NCBI GenBank assembly: GCA_965200505.1
Contig: OZ241343.1
Span: 558,001 to 622,000, forward strand
Origin: VXNE01 sp965200505
GTDB taxonomy: Bacteria > Pseudomonadota > Gammaproteobacteria > Pseudomonadales > Azotimanducaceae
DNA: 64,000 nucleotides
Direction of reading: 5' to 3'
Shown: one piece after another, positions 57,501 through 64,000 of the stretch
How the letters are laid out: each line of letters starts with the position of its first letter
Numbering within the stretch: position 1 is the stretch's first letter
Notes under the pieces: model-generated
The model's database searches: none
What the model was told of the DNA's origin: nothing
What the model saw: the letters and a program-made list of their open reading frames with translations, nothing else
Translations under genes and position numbers: made by a program

Positions 57501-58820
57501 ATGCACAGCCAACAGGATGCGGCCAGCGGCCGGGCAAACGGGTTTGCCTACTGGCCGGCGGTGGTCGCGGGCGTGGCGCTGCTGGCCGCCCCCGCCGCCC
57601 TCGCGGACACCTTGGATGGCGGCGACACCGCGTGGATCCTGAGTTCCACCGCGCTGGTGTTGTTCATGACCATTCCGGGGCTTTCGCTCTTCTACGCCGG
57701 CCTCGTGCGCGCCCGCAACGTGCTGAGCGTCTTGATGCAGTGCTTCACCATCTGCTGCCTCGTCACCATCCTTTGGCTCATCGTCGGCTACAGCCTGGCG
57801 TTTGACGCCGGCAACGCGTTCGTCGGCGGGTTGTCGAAGATGTTCTTCGCCGGCGTCAGCGAGGATGCGCTGAGCGGCACCATCCCGGAATCCGCCTTCG
57901 CCACCTTCCAGCTAACCTTCGCCATCATCACCCCGGCGCTGATCGTCGGCGGCTTCGCCGAACGGATGCGGTTCTCGTCCGTGCTGCTCTTCACCACGTT
58001 GTGGTCGCTACTCGTCTATGCACCCATCTGCCACTGGGTGTGGGGCGGCGGCTGGCTGCAGGAACTGGGCCTCATGGATTTCGCCGGCGGCACCGTGGTG
58101 CATATCACCGCCGGCACCGCGGCCGTGGTGGCCGCCATCACCTTGGGCGCCCGCCGCGGCTTTCCGCAAACCATGATGGCGCCGCACAACATGACGCTCA
58201 CCGTGGCCGGCGCCGGGATGTTGTGGGTGGGTTGGTTCGGCTTCAACGGCGGCAGTGCGCTGGCCGCCAATGGGGATGCGGCCATGGCCATCACCGTCAC
58301 GCACATCTCCGCGGCCGCCGGGGCCTTCGCCTGGATGGTCGCGGAGTGGCTGCGTTACGGCAAGCCGAGCGCATTGGGCGCCGTCACCGGCATGGTCGCC
58401 GGCCTCGGCACCATCACCCCGGCATCCGGTTTCGTGGGGCCGGCCGGCGCACTGGTGATTGGGCTTGCGGCCGGCGTGGTCTGCTTCGCCGCCACGAACT
58501 TCATGAAGCGCACGCTGCGCATCGACGATTCCCTAGACGTGTTCCCGGTGCATGGCATCGGCGGCGTGCTCGGCACCGTGCTCACCGGCGTGTTCGCCAG
58601 CCGAGCGCTGGGCATCTTCGGCGGCCAGGAGGACATCGCCATCGGTTCCCAGCTCGGCGTGCAGACGGTGGGAGCGCTGGCGACGCTGGCCTACACCGCG
58701 GTGGCCACCTTCATCATCTTGAAGGTGGTCGATGCGCTCACCGGCAACCGCGTGACGGAGGAGCAGGAGACCGAAGGGCTGGACCTCGTGCTGCACAACG
58801 AACGCGGCTACGACCTGTAG
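57501..58820 (+). CDS. amtB: Ammonium channel Amt
   Basis: 439 aa. Signal-peptide-like first helix (residues 15-36), then eleven helices. Phe and Trp of the external site lie in 'WILSSTALVLFMTIPGLSLFYAGLVRARNVLSV' and 'AICHWVW'-type helix 5 ('YAPICHWVWGGGWL'); the twin histidines are at 'DFAGGTVVHITAGTAAVVAAI' and 'DDSLDVFPVHGIGGVLGT'. It conducts NH4+/NH3 for nitrogen uptake. No glnK is beside it. It ends 22 bases before the glycosyltransferase start, so could lead the following operon. Confidence 0.95.
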   Translation: MHSQQDAASGRANGFAYWPAVVAGVALLAAPAALADTLDGGDTAWILSSTALVLFMTIPGLSLFYAGLVRARNVLSVLMQCFTICCLVTILWLIVGYSLAFDAGNAFVGGLSKMFFAGVSEDALSGTIPESAFATFQLTFAIITPALIVGGFAERMRFSSVLLFTTLWSLLVYAPICHWVWGGGWLQELGLMDFAGGTVVHITAGTAAVVAAITLGARRGFPQTMMAPHNMTLTVAGAGMLWVGWFGFNGGSALAANGDAAMAITVTHISAAAGAFAWMVAEWLRYGKPSALGAVTGMVAGLGTITPASGFVGPAGALVIGLAAGVVCFAATNFMKRTLRIDDSLDVFPVHGIGGVLGTVLTGVFASRALGIFGGQEDIAIGSQLGVQTVGALATLAYTAVATFIILKVVDALTGNRVTEEQETEGLDLVLHNERGYDL

Positions 58821-58842
58821 CCCCGCCGGCGACGCCCGGCAC

Positions 58843-59721
58843 ATGGACGCAGAGCGAGCAGTGTCAGACCCCGCCGGACGCGACGACGCGGCGACGCGCC
58901 CGGCGGCAAAGATCCTGGTGTTCATTCCGGCCTACCGCTGTGAGCGACAGGTGACGCGGGTGCTCGAACAGTTCGACGACACCGTGCAGCGGTGGATGGA
59001 CACGGTGTTGCTGATCGACAACCGCTCGCCGGACGGCACCTTGGCCGCAGCCATCGAAAAGGGCCGCGAGCGCTTCCAACATTGCCGATTCATCGCCTGG
59101 CTGAACGCCGACCGCTACGGCCTCGGCGGCTCGCACAAAGTCGCGTTCCAGTATGCCTTGGAGCACGGCTTCGACTACCTCATCGTCTTGCATGGTGACG
59201 ACCAAGCCTGCATCCGAGACATCCTGCCCAAGCTCGCCCGTGGCGAACACACCCAAGTGGATTGCCTGCTTGGCGCCCGCTTCATGCGGGGCAGCGAGTT
59301 GCATGGTTACTCCCCCCTGCGCACGTTCGGCAACCGCGTCTATAACGCGCTCTTCAGCATCGCCGTGGGGCGGCGTGTGCATGACTTGGGTTCCGGCCTC
59401 AACCTTTATCGGGTCGCCGCGTTCGCCGGCGGCCACCATGTGGCGTTCCCAGACGACCTCACCTTCAACTACGCCATGCTGTTGGCGAGCTGCCACTTGA
59501 AGCAGCGCCTGGCGTTCTTCCCCATCACTTGGCGTGAGGAGGATCAGGTTTCGAACGTGCGGCTGGTGCGCCAAGCGGTGCGTGTGCTTGGCTTGCTGAT
59601 GCGTTTCGTGGTGTGGCGCGGCACGTTTCTCGCGGCCGAGATGCGGGTGAATCCGCGCGCCGAATATACGGGCCAAGTGATCTACGAAAGCGCACCGCAA
59701 ACGGAACGCCAAGGCCAGTGA
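58843..59721 (+). CDS. Family 2 glycosyltransferase (dolichol/undecaprenyl-P-mannose-synthase-like)
   Basis: 292 aa, GT-A fold. 'ILVFIPAYRCERQVTRVLEQF' starts the nucleotide-binding strand, 'VLLIDNRSPDGTLAAA' is the D-N-x-S-x-D-G segment, and 'YLIVLHGDDQA' provides the metal-binding DxD. Beyond residue 240 there is no membrane helix. It transfers a nucleotide sugar to a lipid or glycan acceptor. Its stop overlaps the next gene's GTG. It begins the cluster 58843-64000. The first 22 residues are polar and may not all be translated. Confidence 0.88.
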   Translation: MDAERAVSDPAGRDDAATRPAAKILVFIPAYRCERQVTRVLEQFDDTVQRWMDTVLLIDNRSPDGTLAAAIEKGRERFQHCRFIAWLNADRYGLGGSHKVAFQYALEHGFDYLIVLHGDDQACIRDILPKLARGEHTQVDCLLGARFMRGSELHGYSPLRTFGNRVYNALFSIAVGRRVHDLGSGLNLYRVAAFAGGHHVAFPDDLTFNYAMLLASCHLKQRLAFFPITWREEDQVSNVRLVRQAVRVLGLLMRFVVWRGTFLAAEMRVNPRAEYTGQVIYESAPQTERQGQ

Positions 59722-60599
59722 CGGCTCGCGTTCCCATCATCTACATGGCGGCCCTCGTGGTGCTCGTCGTGGCTTGGGCCGTGCCGCGGCTGGAGGGTTT
59801 CACGGCGGTGGCGTTCACCGCGCCGGCGCTGCCGGCCCTCATCGCCGGGGCGCTGTATCTAATGGCGCACGGGCTGCGCATGCTGCGCCTCGGCCTCTTG
59901 AGCTTGGACGAACGGGAGCGCGTGGCGCCACTCATCCTTTGCCACGGCCTCACCGCCTTTCCCTGCAGCCTGCTGCCATTCAAGATGGGTGAGTTGCTAC
60001 GCCTCGCCGCCTTCTTCCATGTGTTTGGCTATCGCCGCAAGGCCCTCGCGGTGTGGTTGGTGGAACGCTTCGGCGATCTCGTCATCTTAACCGCCGTGTT
60101 GGCGGGTTTCTTTGTGTTGGAAGGCGACATGGCGGCGCAATCCGAGGGGGTGCTCGCGGCGATGGTGCTCGGCATCGCGCTGGCACTGTTCTCGCTCTTG
60201 GCGCTCTCCAAGCTGCTCTACTTCTTGAACCACCACCTCGTGCTGAGTGGACACCGCCGCCGCGACTTGCACATTCTTCGCTTAAGCGAGTTCTTGTTTG
60301 ATTTGGAAGCGGAAGTGCATGATTCCATCCGCGGCCGCTGGATCGCCTTCATGTTGCTCTCCGCGTTCGTGTGGGCACTGGAAATCTTGGCGTTCTGGCA
60401 GTTGTTGGAAATCTTGGCGCACCACGAAGCGAGCCTTGGCACCCTGTTTGCGGATGGCTTTCTCGGCGGCCTGTCATTGAGCGGAGAAGGGTTCATGCAC
60501 GGCTTCGAGGCGCATCGCTCGGCCACGCTCATCGTGCTCGCCGCGGCGGCCGCTATGCCGCTCTGGTTGGCCCGCCGCCGCGCCCCGACCACACCATGA
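59718..60599 (+). CDS. Flippase-like/lysylphosphatidylglycerol synthase-type membrane protein
   Basis: 293 aa with 7-8 hydrophobic helices. 'FTAPALPALIAGALYLMAHGLRMLRLGLLSL' and 'FPCSLLPFKMGELLRLAAFFHVFGYRRKALAVWLVERFGDLVIL' are typical of the LPG-synthase N-terminal/UPF0104 (flippase-like) family; the E-R-x-x-D segment in the second is characteristic. Its neighbours suggest it handles a polyprenyl- or phospholipid-linked intermediate of the glycan. GTG overlapping the previous TGA, and its own TGA overlaps the next ATG, so translation is chained. Confidence 0.75.
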   Translation: MTARVPIIYMAALVVLVVAWAVPRLEGFTAVAFTAPALPALIAGALYLMAHGLRMLRLGLLSLDERERVAPLILCHGLTAFPCSLLPFKMGELLRLAAFFHVFGYRRKALAVWLVERFGDLVILTAVLAGFFVLEGDMAAQSEGVLAAMVLGIALALFSLLALSKLLYFLNHHLVLSGHRRRDLHILRLSEFLFDLEAEVHDSIRGRWIAFMLLSAFVWALEILAFWQLLEILAHHEASLGTLFADGFLGGLSLSGEGFMHGFEAHRSATLIVLAAAAAMPLWLARRRAPTTP

Positions 60600-62059
60600 A
60601 CCGCGACATCCACATCGTCTTCGACGACCGCGAGCCCATTTCAGATGCGTTGCGCCGCGTGGTGGGCGAGCGCCGCTACGGCGACATCGTGTTTCAGCGT
60701 CATTCGGTGTTCGAACACTTCCTCGCCACCTTGCCGGCCTGGGCCAAGGGCAGCGTGGTGCGCCTCACAGGCGCTGAATCCGTGGCGGCGCTGCGCGCCA
60801 CGCTGGAACGCGGCGGCGACGATGCCACCATGCTGCTCGTCTCCGCCCGCGCCGCGATGCCGGATCGGGACGATCTCGCGCGGCTCGTCGAGCGCCTGCC
60901 CTACGCCAAGGAAAACTTCGCGGACCGCCTGTATCGGCCGCTCATCGTGTTCCTCCACGACGCCCACGGCCTGATGGAGGAGTGGCAGCGGTTCGAGCGG
61001 GCGCCGCTCAACGCTTGGGAACAGCCTTGGCGGGGCTACGCGCGCCTCACTTCGATGGCGGCGCGGGATTTAGGCGATTTCAAGCAGTTCCTCACGCTCT
61101 TCGCCGCCTCCACCGCCACCCGCCACTTCAACCACTTGCAGACGGATCAATACCATTGCGTGAAGTCTTCCACGGACCGCGACAAGATCGCCGCCGAACA
61201 CGCCTTCTACGGCTTGGTGCCCGAGGCGATGCGGCCTTGGCTGGTGCAACCGTTTGACTTCAAGGACGACGGCGCCCAAGCCTCCTACCGGATGCTGCGC
61301 CATTACATGGCGGACGCCGCCGTGCCTTGGGCGCATGGCGCGTTCGACGCCCACGGCTTCGCGTCCTTCCTCGAACGCTTGTTTTTCTTCTTGGGCGAAC
61401 GCCCGCGCCGCCCTTGCGACGACGCCGAAGCCCGCGCCATGTCCGAGGCGCTCTTCGTGGAGAAGCCAAAGGCGCGCATCGAGCAGTTCTTGGCGGACGC
61501 CGAAGGCCGCCGCATCGATGCGTTGGCGTCTCACCTGCCGCTGCCCGGGCTGGACGCGGCAAGCCAGTTGGAACGCTATCTAAAGGCGTATGCCAAACAC
61601 CAGCGGCTGATGACCCTCGACCATGCGGTGATCGGCCACGGCGACCCCTGCCTTTCCAACATCCTCTACGATCACAACAGCCATCTGCTGTTGCTCATCG
61701 ACCCCAAGGGCGCCACGGACGAAGCGGCGCTGTGGACCAACCCCCTGTACGACTACTGCAAGGTTTCGCACAGCGTGCTCGGCGACTATGACTTCATCAA
61801 CAGCGGCATGTTTGACATCGCTTTGGAGACGGGCAACACACCCACCCTGCGATTGATGAGCTACCCGCACCACACGGCGCTGAAACGCCTGTTCGAGGAA
61901 GCCGCCCGCCAAACGCCGTATGACTTCAACGCGCTGCGCCTCGGCGAGGCGTCACTGTTCCTCTCCATGCTGCCCCTGCATCTAGACCACCCCAGCAAGG
62001 TGACGGCTTACCTGTTGCGCGCCAAGGAAATACTCGACGAGGTGGAAGGTGCCGCGTGA
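60596..62059 (+). CDS. APH/choline-kinase-like phosphotransferase with N-terminal extension
   Basis: 487 aa. The C-terminal kinase part shows Brenner's motif 'VIGHGDPCLSNILYD' (H-G-D-x-x-x-x-N) and the metal-binding 'LLIDPKGA', as in APH, choline and sugar kinases. About 130 residues precede the kinase domain ('IHIVFDDREPISDALRRVVGERRYGDIVFQ...'), a region I do not recognise, perhaps a second fold. Next to a nucleotidyltransferase and a HAD phosphatase, it may phosphorylate the small molecule (sugar or choline-like) that is then activated and placed on a glycan. The role is inferred from neighbours. Confidence 0.78.
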   Translation: MNRDIHIVFDDREPISDALRRVVGERRYGDIVFQRHSVFEHFLATLPAWAKGSVVRLTGAESVAALRATLERGGDDATMLLVSARAAMPDRDDLARLVERLPYAKENFADRLYRPLIVFLHDAHGLMEEWQRFERAPLNAWEQPWRGYARLTSMAARDLGDFKQFLTLFAASTATRHFNHLQTDQYHCVKSSTDRDKIAAEHAFYGLVPEAMRPWLVQPFDFKDDGAQASYRMLRHYMADAAVPWAHGAFDAHGFASFLERLFFFLGERPRRPCDDAEARAMSEALFVEKPKARIEQFLADAEGRRIDALASHLPLPGLDAASQLERYLKAYAKHQRLMTLDHAVIGHGDPCLSNILYDHNSHLLLLIDPKGATDEAALWTNPLYDYCKVSHSVLGDYDFINSGMFDIALETGNTPTLRLMSYPHHTALKRLFEEAARQTPYDFNALRLGEASLFLSMLPLHLDHPSKVTAYLLRAKEILDEVEGAA

Positions 62060-62453
62060 TCCAAAGGCCGGCGACGGTGTGTTGATCGTCGATGTGGACG
62101 GCACCCTGTGCGAAATCAAAGCCGCCAACCAATCCTACGCGGACGCCACACCCAAACATGACGTCATCGAGAAGCTCCGCGAATACCACGCGAAGGGCTA
62201 CCGCATCCTACTGTTTTCCTCACGGAACATGCGCACCTACGAAGGCAACCTCGGCGCAATCAACAAACACACCGCGCCGACCATGCTTGAGTGGCTCGAG
62301 AAGTGGGACGTGCCCTTCGACGAGATCCTCTTCGGCAAACCGTGGCCGGGGCGCAATGGCTTCTACATCGACGACCGCACCATCCGCCCCGACGAGTTCG
62401 TGCGCCTGTCCGAGCAGGAGATCCAAGCATTGCTGACGCCAAAGGCACCGTGA
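62049..62453 (+). CDS. HAD-superfamily phosphatase, capsular-polysaccharide type
   Basis: 134 aa, no cap domain. 'VLIVDVDGTLCEIKAANQSYADATPKHDVIEKLREYHAKGYRILLFSSRNMRTYEGN' holds motif I D-x-D-G-T (nucleophile and acid Asp) and motif II Ser. Lys in 'LFGKPWPG' and 'YIDDRTIRPDEF' (motif IV) complete the site. This small group is widespread in capsule and LPS loci, where it dephosphorylates a precursor. GTG start overlapping the kinase stop by eleven bases. Confidence 0.85.
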   Translation: MPRDPKAGDGVLIVDVDGTLCEIKAANQSYADATPKHDVIEKLREYHAKGYRILLFSSRNMRTYEGNLGAINKHTAPTMLEWLEKWDVPFDEILFGKPWPGRNGFYIDDRTIRPDEFVRLSEQEIQALLTPKAP

Positions 62454-62466
62454 CGCCCCGCGCTCA

Positions 62467-63195
62467 GTGGACTGCGACATCGTCATCACCATGGCCGGCC
62501 GCGGGCAGCGCTTCCGAGATGCCGGCTACACATCCCCCAAATACGAAATCCCAGTGCGCGGGCGCAGCGTGTTCGACTGGGCAATGGCGTCCTTGGACAA
62601 CTTCATCACCCCCAGCGCCCGCCTGATCTTCGCCACGTTGCGCGACAACGACGCCACGGCCTTTCTCAACGCCCGGCGCCCCGCTTGGCCAACCCGCGAC
62701 ATCCACGTTCGGGAACTCCCCCAAGTGACACCGGGCCAAGCGAGCACCGCCTACGCCTGCCGCGATCTATGGCGGCCGGCCTCGCCCCTGCTCATCTACA
62801 ACATCGACACCCACGTGGAACCCGCGTACTTGTCTCCGGCGCACATCCCATCCGGCGCCGACGGTTGGATTCCCTGCGCCCGGCTGCCGGGCGACCATTG
62901 GAGCTTCGCCCGGCCCGGCGCCGACGGCTGGGTGGTCGAGGTGGCGGAGAAGCGCCGCATCTCCGCGCATTGCTCCATCGGCCTGTACTGGTTCGCGCAA
63001 CCGGCGGACTTCGTGGCGGCCTACGAGGAATCCCTGCAAGACGCCGCCACGCAGCCGGCCGAGCGCTATGTGGCACCGCTCTACGACTGGCTCATTCGAG
63101 CGCACCGCAAAGTCGCCATTTCGGAAGTGCCCACCAACCATGTCCACGCTTTGGGCACCCCGGCCGAACTCGAGGCGTTCTCACGGCGGCCATAA
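62467..63195 (+). CDS. Sugar/small-molecule nucleotidyltransferase
   Basis: 242 aa, GT-A-like nucleotidyltransferase fold. N-terminal 'DIVITMAGRGQRFRDAGYTSPKYEIPVRGRSVFDWAM' has the family G-x-G-x-R-F and P-K. 'PLLIYNIDTHVEPAYL' includes the metal-binding Asp, and 'VVEVAEKRRISAHCSIGLYWFAQPADF' the pyrophosphorylase-type Lys region. It would activate a phosphorylated precursor with NTP. Starts with GTG, 13 bases after the HAD gene; the two commonly occur together in capsule loci. The activated compound is unknown. Confidence 0.83.
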   Translation: MDCDIVITMAGRGQRFRDAGYTSPKYEIPVRGRSVFDWAMASLDNFITPSARLIFATLRDNDATAFLNARRPAWPTRDIHVRELPQVTPGQASTAYACRDLWRPASPLLIYNIDTHVEPAYLSPAHIPSGADGWIPCARLPGDHWSFARPGADGWVVEVAEKRRISAHCSIGLYWFAQPADFVAAYEESLQDAATQPAERYVAPLYDWLIRAHRKVAISEVPTNHVHALGTPAELEAFSRRP

Positions 63196-63292
63196 CCGCC
63201 CTGAAGGCCCCCCCGCGCAACCCGCGCCACCGCCGCCACTTCCCTTAGAATTGGCGGGCAACCATGCGGTTTGAACAGGCGGTGATCGTTCG

Positions 63293-64000
63293 ATGACCTT
63301 GGCAACGCCAGTGCGCACCGGCTTCATCGTCGGCCTCGGCATCGCGGCCGCCGCCTTGTACATCTTCCATCTCGCCGCGGCCATCTTCACCGAGCGGGTG
63401 TTGGCCGTCGACGGCGCCAATTTCCTGGTCAGCATGCTCAGCCGCGAATACGCCTGGCCGCTGATGGACGACCCCAAGCACTTGCGGCTCGTCGCCAACG
63501 TCCTCAACCAGTTCCCCGCCGCGCTCGCCATCAACGCCGGCGTCGAAGACCTCCGGGTGCTCAAGCTCTTGTTCGGGGCGGGCAACTTTCTCGTGCCCGT
63601 GGCCCTGTCGCTTGTTTGCCTCTGGCTTTGCCGCCGGGCGCGAGACTATCGCCTCATGGCCTTCCTGCTGGCGAGCCTCATCACGGCCACGCTGCCCTCC
63701 GAGCAATTCAAGGTGAACCCCGCCTTCACGGCCGCCGCCCTCTGTTGGATACCGCTGGCGTACGCCACCTTGCGCCTGAAGGCCACCATCGTCGATCAAG
63801 CCTTTGTCGTGCTGGTGCTCATCGCGCTCTTCCGTTCCCATGAGGGGGTCGCCTTCTGGGGCCCCGTCCTCGCCGCGGCGGCCATTTGGCGCCTCTTCCA
63901 GTGCGAACAGCGCCGCCCAATATGGGAGACTTGGCACCTCCACGCCATCGCCGCGGCCGGGGTGGCGTTGCCGCCCTTCGTCGTCTTTTGGCAGTTGACG
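63293..64000 (+). CDS. Polytopic membrane protein of the glycan cluster, 3' end outside window
   Basis: 236 codons are open from the ATG at 63293 to the window edge, with no stop. Helices are at residues about 9-30, 90-112, 116-132, 140-153, 159-180 and 182-195, linked by short loops; the last visible helix begins at about residue 215. Loop one ('ERVLAVDGANFLVSMLSREYAWPLMDDPKHLR') is extracytoplasmic in the manner of GT-C glycosyltransferases. I cannot confirm a DxD or DE motif. It probably transfers or polymerises the glycan unit. It is 97 bases from the nucleotidyltransferase gene. Confidence 0.7.
   Translation, partial: MTLATPVRTGFIVGLGIAAAALYIFHLAAAIFTERVLAVDGANFLVSMLSREYAWPLMDDPKHLRLVANVLNQFPAALAINAGVEDLRVLKLLFGAGNFLVPVALSLVCLWLCRRARDYRLMAFLLASLITATLPSEQFKVNPAFTAAALCWIPLAYATLRLKATIVDQAFVVLVLIALFRSHEGVAFWGPVLAAAAIWRLFQCEQRRPIWETWHLHAIAAAGVALPPFVVFWQLT

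Overview
The window is GC-rich, gene-dense chromosomal DNA from a Gram-negative bacterium. TolC-type outer-membrane factors, RND pumps, a POT peptide transporter, a porin, TypA/BipA and a class 2 dihydroorotate dehydrogenase all point to Pseudomonadota. Gammaproteobacteria is my best guess, but no rRNA or ribosomal marker is present to fix the lineage. Catabolic enzymes abound (acyl-CoA dehydrogenase, enoyl-CoA hydratase, hotdog hydratases, CoA-ester lyase, LLM and deazaflavin-type oxidoreductases, nitronate monooxygenase, three GST- or VOC-type proteins), as is common in free-living or host-associated aerobic heterotrophs. Most intergenic gaps are short and none exceeds 300 bases; the longest, 47929-48225, holds hairpins and a repeat rather than a gene.

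Layout. 1-6170: a truncated oligoendopeptidase F, a flavin hydroxylase, a Tat-type secreted protein, Hsp20, a double-hotdog hydratase, and an orphan cytosine-5 DNA methyltransferase whose frame runs without a stop into glyoxalase I. 6200-10770: an RND efflux pump behind a perfect inverted repeat. 10857-18620: amino-acid and acyl-CoA metabolism (two threonine dehydratase-family genes, LLM oxidoreductase, CoA lyase, enoyl-CoA hydratase, flavodoxin) and a small retropepsin-like protein. 18640-25900: a heavy-metal region (an HMA copper chaperone with a metallothionein-like tail, then a CusC-CusB-CusA set) with a two-gene HEPN cassette between its parts. 27190-28690: tRNA-Arg(ACG), and a Phd/PIN toxin-antitoxin pair lying between two copies of the 5' part of that tRNA gene plus its upstream flank; an orphan HicB-like antitoxin follows, overlapping an MFS transporter gene.

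30680-46740: nitronate monooxygenase, POT transporter, a large secreted Lys-C-like protease with four C-terminal repeats, an SbcD-type phosphoesterase, a porin, PnuC, acyl-CoA dehydrogenase with a TauD-family dioxygenase, a split hotdog hydratase, TypA, VOC, FrnE and GST proteins. 46740-49400: a serine hydrolase and a stand-alone AAA ATPase, each preceded by the same ~41-base repeat, with structured non-coding DNA between them. 49570-58820: aldehyde dehydrogenase plus GST, tRNA-Ser(CGA), two coiled-coil-tailed Uma2 paralogues, a haloacid dehalogenase-like protein, DgcA-like racemase, PyrD and an Amt ammonium channel. 58843-64000 (continuing past the end): a tightly overlapping operon of glycosyltransferase, flippase-like membrane protein, APH-type kinase, HAD phosphatase, sugar nucleotidyltransferase and a polytopic membrane protein, probably making a surface glycan.

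The observations most worth following are the methyltransferase-GloA run-on, the chaperone-metallothionein fusion, the HEPN cassette, the toxin-antitoxin pair flanked by tRNA-gene repeats, the mutually exclusive stem-loops near 48020, and the stand-alone ATPase.
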